A stretch of DNA of 62,500 bases. It comes from Botryococcus braunii (lineage: Eukaryota; Chlorophyta; Trebouxiophyceae). Where the stretch lies: assembly GCA_002005505.1 (NCBI GenBank), contig KV908374.1, positions 290,107 through 352,606 of the forward strand, read 5' to 3'. The position numbers were made by a program, and so were the translations under genes. Positions 31,316-41,800 of this stretch are shown piece after piece. Positions within the stretch are counted from its first letter, which is position 1, and each line of letters begins with the position of its first letter. The notes under the pieces were generated by a model, which was not told the DNA's origin, made no database searches, and was given only the letters and a program-made list of their open reading frames with translations.

Positions 31316-34300
31316 ATGGCCAGCGTTCCTCTCTTTGACCCCACCTGCCCTTGGAAGGCATCATGCAAGTCTCGTAAGATCACTACGGGTGCTGGGCTCC
31401 TACGTCACTTGCAGAGGTTCCACAAGCTCGGCGATGCTGGGCGGGATGACTGGGTGTCGCAACTCAGATCCCCAGCAGAGTACAGGAAGCTTGAAGCCAT
31501 CTTGCGAGCTACCTCCAGCTGGTTGTGCACCACTTGCTTCAAAACCCATTCCCTGGGAGTTCTTTCGTGCGCAACCAACCCAGACACCTGCCAGCGCTTG
31601 TGGAATCTGGAGGATGGCCTGGTTCCCCCTGATGTTAACCTTCTTCCTGGCCTTCCCCGCCCTGCACCGCCGCCGCAGGATACTTCAGAGCCCCAGGGCC
31701 GCCTCCATTCGCAACCCCGAGGACGACCGCGTGCATCCGCCGCCGTTGCTGATCCTCCGCCCTCTGCTTTCCCGGCCCGTGTCCGCCGCCATCCCCTGAC
31801 CCCTGCCCTTGTCCATCAAGTTTTCACCCTTGGTCACCATTCGTACCGCAGGGTCCCTAGGTCAGCATGGATACCTTGGGCTGCAGCATTGCGGTCCGCT
31901 CTCAAGGCTGTTGCGGACTCGGGCTCCGAGGCTGCCTGGGTTGAGCTGTTGATCCTTCCGATGTGCGTCCTGTCAGCTCGTCGCAGGCCTCGGGGTGAGG
32001 GAGTTGCGCAGCACGTCCGCCGTCGGGCCCGCGCATGGTTGGATGGGGATATTGATGGCCTAATTGATGAACTCTTGGCCACCGCGCCTGCAGCCACTGC
32101 CCCACCCCGCCCATTAGACGATGCGGCGCTTGCCGCTCGCGTCTTGCGCAAGGTTGCAGATGGCCATTTATCAGCGGCTGTTCGGATGTTGGAGCCTGCC
32201 ACCATCGCCCCAGCCACGCCTGACACATGTGCTGCATTGGCAGCGCTTCATCCTATCCGACCGCTTCCCGTTGGCGCCCCGCCTGCGCAGGCCCCTTACC
32301 GTGCCCAAGTGGAGGAAGTCTTGGCTGCCCTCAAAACCTTCCCACCTGGTACCGCTGGCGGGCGGGACGGCTTGACCCCATTACATATAAAACATGCCTT
32401 CTCTGTAGGTGGCTCAGACCTCTTATTGGACAGCCTCCTTGGCGTGGTCAATCGGGCCTTAGCTGGGGATGTTCCCCCTCCCTTGCGATCTTATTGGGCC
32501 AGCGCTCCCATCACCCCTCTCTTGAAGCCCAATGGGGGTATCCGGCCCATTGCAGTGGGGCTCACCCTGCGCCGTCTGGTTTCCAAGATAGCTGTTGCAG
32601 CCGTCTTGCCCGCTGTCAGTGAGTATTTGCAGCCACACCAAGTTGGGGTTGGAGTCCGAGGGGGTGCAGAAGGCCTCGTCCATGCCCTCAACCGCTTGGT
32701 GGCACACCAGCAAGATTCCCCCGACCTCGTCGTTGTCAGCTTGGACTTCCAAAATGCTTTCAATACGGTCGACCGCAACCGCATGCTTGGGGAAGTCGCC
32801 CTCCATTGCCCCAGCATCTGGCAGTATGTGGCGACGACGTACGGCTGCGCGGCCCATCAGTATGTTGGGCCCCATGTCGTGGACTCCACAACAGGGGTCC
32901 AGCAAGGGGACCCCCTCTCTCCGCTGCTTTTTGCGCTCACTGTCCAGCCACTCCTCCTTGACCTTCATCGGGAGTGTCCCGACGTACACCAAGGGTGGTA
33001 TCTGGATGACGGCACGTTTGTTGGTCCCGTGCCCGCAGCGCAGCAGGCAGTCCAGTTGGTTGTTGACCGGGCCCCCGCATATGGCTTGAGCCTCAACCCT
33101 CACAAGTGCTGTGTGTGGTCGCCGCGCCCGAACCCTCAGCATTTGGATGGGTTCCCTCTGGGCTTCGTCAATGAAACTCGTGCTGGTTTGATAGTGTTGG
33201 GGGCAGCGGTCACCGTGTCAGTCGAGTACGCGGCTTCCGTAGCCCAGGCGCACGTTGATGCCGTGGCAGCCTCGCTCCAGCGTTTGCCGATTCTCCGCCA
33301 CCCCCAAGCCGAGCTTCTCTTGCTTCGCAGTTGCCTTGGGACCTGCAAGGTGGTTTTCACAGCCCGGACCATGCCGCCAGCTGCAGCTGCGCAAGCTTTG
33401 GTGACCTTTGATATGCTCCAAACCCAGGTCCTCCAATCCATTGTCACAGCTGGTGGTGGTGGTTTTGGCCCTTTGCAGCAAACCTTGGCTGGCTTGCCTA
33501 TTGCCCAGGGGGGTCTAGGGGTCACTAAGGCCACTTCCCTTCTGCCTTGTGCCTATCTCGCCTCCGTCACGCAGACAGCCCCCCTCCAGGACCGCCTTCT
33601 GGGGACATCCACTGCCCCTCTTGTCCCCGCTGCCCTAGCTGCCAAGGCTGACTACTGCGCCCTTGTTCCTGATTTCGATGCGGCGCTCTTCGAGGATCCG
33701 GATTTTGTCCGCAGCAAAGTGCAAGCCCGGCTGTCCAAACCCTTGTCTCACCGCGCATACCAGGAGGTTCTTGATGACCCTGCTCGCTCGGATCGCGACC
33801 GTGCTGTGCTCCAATCTCTTACACAGCCGGGAGCGTCTGATTGGCTGCTGGCTCTCCCAGTTCCCCATTTGCAGCAAACCATGCCCCCAGAGTCGTTCCG
33901 CTGCCGCCTTCAATACCAGCTCTTGATCCCCATTTTCCACCCTGGCTCCCAATGCCCGTGCTGCTTGAGGGAGTTGGATGTCTGGGGCGACCACGCGGTC
34001 CACTGCACCTCAGGGGGGGATGTTGCCATTGTCGGCCGACATTACTCCGTTCGTAACGGCCTGGACGCTGTCCTTACCTCAGCTCGTCAGCGGGTCACCC
34101 GGGAACCCGCCTTTCCCACCCCTGTCCCTGGCCAGGAGCGCCGTCGCGCAGACCTCCGCCTCCATGCGTGGGAGGAGGGGCGTGACCTTTATATCGACAT
34201 CGTTGGCTCTTCCCCACTCACAGTTGCCAACTTGCTGCACTTCGTGCCGGGTGGGGCCGCCGCGCGCGCTGCCCAAGACAAGCAGACCCGCTATGCTGTC

Positions 34301-34522
34301 TTGTTGTCGCGTCAGCAGCCGCCTGTGGCTTTCCAAGCCTTCGCTTTTGAAACATTGGGAGGGTTGCATGCTGATGCGCTGGCCTTGTTGCAGAGGCTCC
34401 AGGGGCTTTTGAACCAAGCCATCATTGCTCAAGAAGATGTGGAGGGATATTTTGTCATTCGTCGGGTCAGTTTCATCATTGCGGCGGCTGTGGGTCGCCA
34501 GCTGGCCGCTCGCCGGGTGTGA
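31316..34522 (+). CDS. retrotransposon protein: C2H2 finger, reverse transcriptase, Cys/His knuckle, restriction-like endonuclease
   Basis: 1068 aa from ATG 31316 (MASVPLFDPTCPW); the frame is open 99 codons further up through the monomers, but no homologous domain is there. Near the N-terminus, C-x5-C-x12-H-x4-H (CPWKASC ... HLQRFH) is a C2H2 finger. RT motifs: TAGGRDGLTPLHIK, ITPLLKPNGGIRPI, motif A SLDFQNAFN (about 475-483), motif B TTGVQQGDPLSPLLF, motif C YLDD (562-565) and GLSLNPHKC. C-terminal: CPCC...GDHAVHC (from 880), then a PD-(D/E)xK-like RRRADLRL (945-946)...YIDIV. Finger + RT + CCHC + restriction-like endonuclease is the layout of R2/NeSL/Utopia-type early-branching LINEs. The protein would nick target DNA and prime reverse transcription there. 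No apurinic endonuclease is seen. This is the only undamaged copy here. Confidence 0.93.
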   Translation: MASVPLFDPTCPWKASCKSRKITTGAGLLRHLQRFHKLGDAGRDDWVSQLRSPAEYRKLEAILRATSSWLCTTCFKTHSLGVLSCATNPDTCQRLWNLEDGLVPPDVNLLPGLPRPAPPPQDTSEPQGRLHSQPRGRPRASAAVADPPPSAFPARVRRHPLTPALVHQVFTLGHHSYRRVPRSAWIPWAAALRSALKAVADSGSEAAWVELLILPMCVLSARRRPRGEGVAQHVRRRARAWLDGDIDGLIDELLATAPAATAPPRPLDDAALAARVLRKVADGHLSAAVRMLEPATIAPATPDTCAALAALHPIRPLPVGAPPAQAPYRAQVEEVLAALKTFPPGTAGGRDGLTPLHIKHAFSVGGSDLLLDSLLGVVNRALAGDVPPPLRSYWASAPITPLLKPNGGIRPIAVGLTLRRLVSKIAVAAVLPAVSEYLQPHQVGVGVRGGAEGLVHALNRLVAHQQDSPDLVVVSLDFQNAFNTVDRNRMLGEVALHCPSIWQYVATTYGCAAHQYVGPHVVDSTTGVQQGDPLSPLLFALTVQPLLLDLHRECPDVHQGWYLDDGTFVGPVPAAQQAVQLVVDRAPAYGLSLNPHKCCVWSPRPNPQHLDGFPLGFVNETRAGLIVLGAAVTVSVEYAASVAQAHVDAVAASLQRLPILRHPQAELLLLRSCLGTCKVVFTARTMPPAAAAQALVTFDMLQTQVLQSIVTAGGGGFGPLQQTLAGLPIAQGGLGVTKATSLLPCAYLASVTQTAPLQDRLLGTSTAPLVPAALAAKADYCALVPDFDAALFEDPDFVRSKVQARLSKPLSHRAYQEVLDDPARSDRDRAVLQSLTQPGASDWLLALPVPHLQQTMPPESFRCRLQYQLLIPIFHPGSQCPCCLRELDVWGDHAVHCTSGGDVAIVGRHYSVRNGLDAVLTSARQRVTREPAFPTPVPGQERRRADLRLHAWEEGRDLYIDIVGSSPLTVANLLHFVPGGAAARAAQDKQTRYAVLLSRQQPPVAFQAFAFETLGGLHADALALLQRLQGLLNQAIIAQEDVEGYFVIRRVSFIIAAAVGRQLAARRV

Positions 34523-34593
34523 CTCATAGCTTGACACATTGGGGGTTTGGGTCCCTGAACATTGGGCTGGTCTTTTTTACTCCACTCTTGTAA

Positions 34594-34822
34594 AAGAAGA
34601 AGAAGAAAAAAAAGAAATATGGAGTGATAGAAGCCATCCTTGGCTTTAGAGAGCAACTGCCTCAAGTTGCCACTTTCATAATACATCAGTCGGTGCTGCC
34701 TAGCTTTGCCAACCACGAGTGGTCTCGAGCAGTAGCACTCCTGCACGGTGCAGGCTGCCCGGGGCACCTTCCCAGTGTGAAGAAGAAGAAGAAGAAGAAG
34801 AAGATCAAGAAGAAGAAGAAGC
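34594..34822. repeat. GAA-rich spacer between copies 2 and 3 with a unique 170-bp insert
   Basis: AAGAAG tail of copy 2, then about 170 bp unrelated to the element (34618-34780), then a long (AAG)n run with one ATC break up to copy 3. The unique insert has a short open frame (MIEAILGFREQLPQ) that I do not recognise. Confidence 0.9.
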
Positions 34823-35410
34823 ATCTGTTTCGTCACCCATAGTATTGATTTTATCTTTTTTTTCTCAGATTTGCCTTCGCCTGGCCAGTCTTTAAGCGGG
34901 GCTGGCAGCTTCGCCACTTTCAGCGTCCAGCCTTTGCGGAATTTCCAGTGTTTTTCAACACTTCATTCTCAGTTTGATACCACATCGTATTGGTTTTCCT
35001 GTTTTCTTCCTCAGATTTGCACCAGCTCGGCCAGTCTTTCCGCAGGACTGGCAGCTTCGTAACTTTCTGGCGTCTGGCATCTGCGGAATTTCCCGTGTTC
35101 TTCCCCACTTCCTGTGTTTCTTGACACACAGTATTGGTTTTTTCTTTTTCTTTTTTGGCCCCTCAGATTTGCCTCCGCCGGCCCGTCGTTCACAGGGACT
35201 CACAGCTTCACCCCTCCCCAGCATCCAGCACTTACGGAGATTCCAGTGTTTTACAACACTTACTCCTGTGTTTCTTCACACATCATCTTGGTTTTCCCTT
35301 TTCTTCTCCGCTTCGCCTCAGCCCAGCCAGTTTTTCAGAGGGACTGGGGGCTTCACCACTTTCCAGCATCCAGAACGGTCTTGGGGTTGGGTTGCCCAGC
35401 TGGTGATGCC

Positions 35411-38400
35411 ATGGCCAGCGTTCCTCTCTTTGACCCCACCTGCCCTTGGAAGGCATCATGCAAGTCTCGTAAGATCACTACGGGTGCTGGGCTCCTACGT
35501 CACTTGCAGAGGTTCCACAAGCTCGGCGATGCTGGGCGGGATGACTGGGTGTCGCAACTCAGATCCCCAGCAGAGTACAGGAAGCTTGAAGCCATCTTGC
35601 GAGCTACCTCCAGCTGGTTGTGCACCACTTGCTTCAAAACCCATTCCCTGGGAGTTCTTTCGTGCGCAACCAACCCAAACACCTGCCAGCGCTTGTGGAA
35701 TCTGGAGGATGGCCTGGTTCCCCCTGATGTTAACCTTCTTCCTGGCCTTCCCCGCCCTGCACCGCCGCCGCAGGATACTTCAGAGCCCCAGGGCCGCCTC
35801 CATTCGCAACCCCGAGGACGACCGCGTGCATCCGCCGCCGTTGCTGATCCTCCGCCCTCTGCTCCCCCGGCCCGTGTCCGCCGCCATCCCCTGACCCCTG
35901 CCCTTGTCCATCAAGTTTTCACCCTTGGTCACCATTCGTACCGCAGGGTCCCTAGGTCAGCATGGATACCTTGGGCTGCAGCATTGCGGTCCGCTCTCAA
36001 GGCTGTTGCGGACTCGGGCTCCGAGGCTGCCTGGGTTCAGCTGTTGATCCTTCCGATGTGCGTCCTGTCAGCTCGTCGCAGGCCTCGGGGTGAGGGAGTT
36101 GCGCAGCACGTCCGCCGTCGGGCCCGCGCATGGTTGGATGGGGATATTGATGGCCTAATTGATGAACTCTTGGCCACCGCGCCTGCAGCCACTGCCCCAC
36201 CCCGCCCATTAGACGATGCGGCGCTTGCCGCTCGCGTCTTGCGCAAGGTTGCAGATGGCCATTTATCAGCGGCTGTTCGGATGTTGGAGCCTGCCACCAT
36301 CGCCCCAGCCACGCCTGACACATGTGCTGCATTGGCAGCGCTTCATCCTATCCGACCGCTTCCCGTTGGCGCCCCGCCTGCGCAGGCCCCTTACCGTGCC
36401 CAAGTGGAGGAAGTCTTGGCTGCCCTCAAAACCTTCCCACCTGGTACCGCTGGCGGGCGGGACGGCTTGACCCCATTACATATAAAACATGCCTTCTCTG
36501 TAGGTGGCTCAGACCTCTTATTGGACAGCCTCCTTGGCGTGGTCAATCGGGCCTTAGCTGGGGATGTTCCCCCTCCCTTGCGATCTTATTGGGCCAGCGC
36601 TCCCATCACCCCTCTCTTGAAGCCCAATGGGGGTATCCGGCCCATTGCAGTGGGGCTCACCCTGCGCCGTCTGGTTTCCAAGATAGCTGTTGCAGCCGTC
36701 TTGCCCGCTGTCAGTGAGTATTTGCAGCCACACCAAGTTGGGGTTGGAGTCCGAGGGGGTGCAGAAGGCCTCGTCCATGCCCTCAACCGCTTGGTGGCAC
36801 ACCAGCAAGATTCCCCCGACCTCGTCGTTGTCAGCTTGGACTTCCAAAATGCTTTCAATACGGTCGACCGCAACCGCATGCTTGGGGAAGTCGCCCTCCA
36901 TTGCCCCAGCATCTGGCAGTATGTGGCGACGACGTACGGCTGCGCGGCCCATCAGTATGTTGGGCCCCATGTCGTGGACTCCACAACAGGGGTCCAGCAA
37001 GGGGACCCCCTCTCTCCGCTGCTTTTTGCGCTCACTGTCCAGCCACTCCTCCTTGACCTTCATCGGGAGTGTCCCGACGTACACCAAGGGTGGTATCTGG
37101 ATGACGGCACGTTTGTTGGTCCCGTGCCCGCAGCGCAGCAGGCAGTCCAGTTGGTTGTTGACCGGGCCCCCGCATATGGCTTGAGCCTCAACCCTCACAA
37201 GTGCTGTGTGTGGTCGCCGCGCCCGAACCCTCAGCATTTGGATGGGTTCCCTCTGGGCTTCGTCAATGAAACTCGTGCTGGTTTGATAGTGTTGGGGGCA
37301 GCGGTCACCGTGTCAGTCGAGTACGCGGCTTCCGTAGCCCAGGCGCACGTTGATGCCGTGGCAGCCTCGCTCCAGCGTTTGCCGATTCTCCGCCACCCCC
37401 AAGCCGAGCTTCTCTTGCTTCGCAGTTGCCTTGGGACCTGCAAGGTGGTTTTCACAGCCCGGACCATGCCGCCAGCTGCAGCTGCGCAAGCTTTGGTGAC
37501 CTTTGATATGCTCCAAACCCAGGTCCTCCAATCCATTGTCACAGCTGGTGGTGGTGGTTTTGGCCCTTTGCAGCAAACCTTGGCTGGCTTGCCTATTGCC
37601 CAGGGGGGTCTAGGGGTCACTAAGGCCACTTCCCTTCTGCCTTGTGCCTATCTCGCCTCCGTCACGCAGACAGCCCCCCTCCAGGACCGCCTTCTGGGGA
37701 CATCCACTGCCCCTCTTGTCCCCGCTGCCCTCGCTGCCAAGGCTGACTACTGCGCCCTTGTTCCTGATTTCGATGCGGCGCTCTTCGAGGATCCGGATTT
37801 TGTCCGCAGCAAAGTGCAAGCCCGGCTGTCCAAACCCTTGTCTCACCGCGCATACCAGGAGGTTCTTGATGACCCTGCTCGCTCGGATCGCGACCGTGCT
37901 GTGCTCCAATCTCTTACACAGCCGGGAGCGTCTGATTGGCTGCTGGCTCTCCCAGTTCCCCATTTGCAGCAAACCATGCCCCCAGAGTCGTTCCGCTGCC
38001 GCCTTCAATACCAGCTCTTGATCCCCATTTTCCACCCTGGCTCCCAATGCCCGTGCTGCTTGAGGGAGTTGGATGTCTGGGGCGACCACGCGGTCCACTG
38101 CACCTCAGGGGGGGATGTTGCCATTGTCGGCCGACATTACTCCGTTCGTAACGGCCTGGACGCTGTCCTTACCTCAGCTCGTCAGCGGGTCACCCGGGAA
38201 CCCGCCTTTCCCACCCCTGTCCCTGGCCAGGAGCGCCGTCGCGCAGACCTCCGCCTCCATGCGTGGGAGGAGGGGCGTGACCTTTATATCGACATCGTTG
38301 GCTCTTCCCCACTCACAGTTGCCAACTTGCTGCACTTCGTGCCGGGTGGGGCCGCCGCGCGCGCTGCCCAAGACAAGCAGACCCGCTATGCTGTCTTGTT

Positions 38401-38842
38401 GTCGCGTCAGCAGCCGCCTGTGGCTTTCCAAGCCTTCGCTTTTGAAACATTGGGAGGGTTGCATGCTGATGCGCTGGCCTTGTTGCAGAGGCTCCAGGGG
38501 CTTTTGAACCAAGCCATCATTGCTCAAGAAGATGTGGAGGGATATTTTGTCATTCGTCGGGTCAGCAGCCGCCTGTGGCTTTCCAAGCCTTCGCTTTTGA
38601 AACATTGGGAGGGTTGCATGCTGATGCGCTGGCCTTGTTGCAGAGGCTCCAGGGCTTTTGAACCAAGCCATCATTGCTCAAGAAGATGTGGAGGGATATT
38701 TTGTCATTCGTCGGGTCAGTTTCATCATTGCGGCGGCTGTGGGTCGCCAGCTGGCCGCTCGCCGGGTGTGACTCATAGCTTGACACATTGGGGGTTTGGG
38801 TCCCTGAACATTGGGCTGGTCTTTTTTACTCCACTCTTGTAA
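35411..38842 (+). pseudogene. retrotransposon protein of copy 3 with altered C-terminus
   Basis: ATG 35411 aligns with 31316. Finger, RT (YLDD) and endonuclease motif are intact. The direct duplication adds 154 bp net, so after IRRVS (38565) the frame shifts and about 90 residues are unrelated until TAA at 38840. The catalytic domains are kept, so activity is not excluded; the last 20 or so normal residues are lost. Confidence 0.9.
38411..38719 (+). repeat. 155-bp direct duplication inside copy 3
   Basis: Units 38411-38565 and 38566-38719. Both are preceded by GTCAG, and the normal continuation also follows GTCAG, so the joint has at least 5 bp of microhomology. This suggests template slippage or strand switching during reverse transcription. 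Confidence 0.95.
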
Positions 38843-38893
38843 AAGAAGAAGAAGAAAAAGCAGAAGAAGAAGGAAAGAAGAAAGAAAGAAGAT
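38843..38893. repeat. GAA-rich junction between copies 3 and 4
   Basis: About 50 bp of AAG/GAAAG units separating the 3' end of copy 3 from the 5' end of copy 4. No other sequence is present. Confidence 0.9.
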
Positions 38894-41800
38894 AATCTGT
38901 TTCGTCACCCATAGTATTGATTTTATCTTTTTTTCTCAGATTTGCCTTCGCCTGGCCAGTCTTTAGCGGGGCTGGCAGCTTCGCCACTTTCAGCGTCCAG
39001 CCTTTGCGGAATTTCCAGTGTTTTTCAACACTTCATTCTCAGTTTGATACCACATCGTATTGGTTTTCCTGTTTTCTTCCTCAGATTTGCACCAGCTCGG
39101 CCAGTCTTTCCGCAGGACTGGCAGCTTCGTAACTTTCTGGCGTCTGGCATCTGCGGAATTTCCCGTGTTCTTCCCCACTTCCTGTGTTTCTTAACACACA
39201 GTATTGGTTTTTTCTTTTTCTTTTTTGGCCCCTCAGATTTGCCTCCGCCTGCCCGTCGTTCACAGGGACTCACAGCTTCACCCCTCCCCAGCATCCAGCA
39301 CATACGAAGATTCCAGTGTTTTACAACACTTACTCCTGTGTTTCTTCACACATCATCTTGGTTTTCCCTTTTCTTCTCCGCTTCGCCTCAGCCCAGCCAG
39401 TTTTTCAGAGGGACTGGGGGCTTCACCACTTTCCAGCATCCAGAACGGTCTTGGGGTTGGGTTGCCCAGCTGGTGATGCCATGGCCAGCGTTCCTCTCTT
39501 TGACCCCACCTGCCCTTGGAAGGCATCATGCAAGTCTCGTAAGATCACTACGGGTGCTGGGCTCCTACGTCACTTGCAGAGGTTCCACAAGCTCGGCGAT
39601 GCTGGGCGGGATGACTGGGTGTCGCAACTCAGATCCCCAGCAGAGTACAGGAAGCTTGAAGCCATCTTGCGAGCTACCTCCAGCTGGTTGTGCACCACTT
39701 GCTTCAAAACCCATTCCCTGGGAGTTCTTTCGTGCGCAACCAACCCAGACACCTGCCAGCGCTTGTGGAATCTGGAGGATGGCCTGGTTCCCCCTGATGT
39801 TAACCTTCTTCCTGGCCTTCCCCGCCCTGCACCGCCGCCGCAGGATACTTCAGAGCCCCAGGGCCGCCTCCATTCGCAACCCCGAGGACGACCGCGTGCA
39901 TCCGCCGCCGTTGCTGATCCTCCGCCCTCTGCTCCCCGGCCCGTGTCCGCCGCCATCCCCTGACCCCTGCCCTTGTCCATCACGTTTTCACCCTTGGTCA
40001 CCATTCGTACCGCAGGGTCCCTAGGTCAGCATGGATACCTTGGGCTGCAGCATTGCGGTCCGCTCTCAAGGCTGTTGCGGACTCGGGCTCCGAGGCTGCC
40101 TGGGTTGAGCTGTTGATCCTTCCGATGTGCGTCCTGTCAGCTCGTCGCAGGCCTCGGGGTGAGGGAGTTGCGCAGCACGTCCGCCGTCGGGCCCGCGCAT
40201 GGTTGGATGGGGATATTGATGGCCTAATTGATGAACTCTTGGCCACCGCGCCTGCAGCCACTGCCCCACCCCGCCCATTAGACGATGCGGCGCTTGCCGC
40301 TCGCGTCTTGCGCAAGGTTGCAGATGGCCATTTATCAGCGGCTGTTCGGATGTTGGAGCCTGCCACCATCGCCCCAGCCACGCCTGACACATGTGCTGCA
40401 CTGGCAGCGCTTCATCCTATCCGACCGCTTCCCGTTGGCGCCCCGCCTGCGCAGGCCCCTTACCGTGCCCAAGTGGAGGAAGTCTTGGCTGCCCTCAAAA
40501 CCTTCCCACCTGGTACCGCTGGCGGGCGGGACGGCTTGACCCCATTACATATAAAACATGCCTTCTCTGTAGGTGGCTCAGACCTCTTATTGGACAGCCT
40601 CCTTGGCGTGGTCAATCGGGCCTTAGCTGGGGATGTTCCCCCTCCCTTGCGATCTTATTGGGCCAGCGCTCCCATCACCCCTCTCTTGAAGCCCAATGGG
40701 GGTATCCGGCCCATTGCAGTGGGGCTCACCCTGCGCCGTCTGGTTTCCAAGATAGCTGTTGCAGCCGTCTTGCCCGCTGTCAGTGAGTATTTGCAGCCAC
40801 ACCAAGTTGGGGTTGGAGTCCGAGGGGGTGCAGAAGGCCTCGTCCATGCCCTCAACCGCTTGGTGGCACACCAGCAAGATTCCCCCGACCTCGTCGTTGT
40901 CAGCTTGGACTTCCAAAATGCTTTCAATACGGTCGACCGCAACCGCATGCTTGGGGAAGTCGCCCTCCATTGCCCCAGCATCTGGCAGTATGTGGCGACG
41001 ACGTACGGCTGCGCGGCCCATCAGTATGTTGGGCCCCATGTCGTGGACTCCACAACAGGGGTCCAGCAAGGGGACCCCCTCTCTCCGCTGCTTTTTGCGC
41101 TCACTGTCCAGCCACTCCTCCTTGACCTTCATCGGGAGTGTCCCGACGTACACCAAGGGTGGTATCTGGATGACGGCACGTTTGTTGGTCCCGTGCCCGC
41201 AGCGCAGCAGGCAGTCCAGTTGGTTGTTGACCGGGCCCCCGCATATGGCTTGAGCCTCAACCCTCACAAGTGCTGTGTGTGGTCGCCGCGCCCGAACCCT
41301 CAGCATTTGGATGGGTTCCCTCTGGGCTTCGTCAATGAAACTCGTGCTGGTTTGATAGTGTTGGGGGCAGCGGTCACCGTGTCAGTCGAGTACGCGGCTT
41401 CCGTAGCCCAGGCGCACGTTGATGCCGTGGCAGCCTCGCTCCAGCGTTTGCCGATTCTCCGCCACCCCCAAGCCGAGCTTCTCTTGCTTCGCAGTTGCCT
41501 TGGGACCTGCAAGGTGGTTTTCACAGCCCGGACCATGCCGCCAGCTGCAGCTGCGCAAGCTTTGGTGACCTTTGATATGCTCCAAACCCAGGTCCTCCAA
41601 TCCATTGTCACAGCTGGTGGTGGTGGTTTTGGCCCTTTGCAGCAAACCTTGGCTGGCTTGCCTATTGCCCAGGGGGGTCTAGGGGTCACTAAGGCCACTT
41701 CCCTTCTGCCTTGTGCCTATCTCGCCTCCGTCACGCAGACAGCCCCCCTCCAGGACCGCCTTCTGGGGACATCCACTGCCCCTCTTGTCCCCGCTGCCCT

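Larger units (their letters stand above)
30737..34593 (+). mobile_element. non-LTR retrotransposon copy 2 (full length, intact ORF)
   Basis: About 3.86 kb. The 5' end is defined by alignment with copies 3 and 4 (ATCTGTTTCGTCACCC). The 5' UTR of about 580 bp is made of four related monomers. There is one long ORF, a short 3' UTR of about 70 bp and the end CTCTTGTAA followed by AAGAAGAAG. No LTRs and no poly(A) longer than a few bases; the tail is GAA-rich. It has an 8-bp deletion in the second monomer (near 30957) absent from copies 3 and 4. Confidence 0.95.
34823..38842 (+). mobile_element. non-LTR retrotransposon copy 3 (full length, 3' internal duplication)
   Basis: Same structure as copy 2 and nearly identical through the 5' monomers, ORF and 3' UTR. 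A 155-bp segment (38411-38565) is repeated directly as 38566-38719, with one G missing in the second unit. The tail is AAGAAGAAGAAAAAGCAGAAG. Confidence 0.95.

Noticed and set aside
32459..33534. Long minus-strand ORFs (227 and 132 aa) inside each retrotransposon copy, repeated at 36554 and 40623
   Set aside because: They are antisense shadows of the RT frame and recur only because the copies are near-identical.
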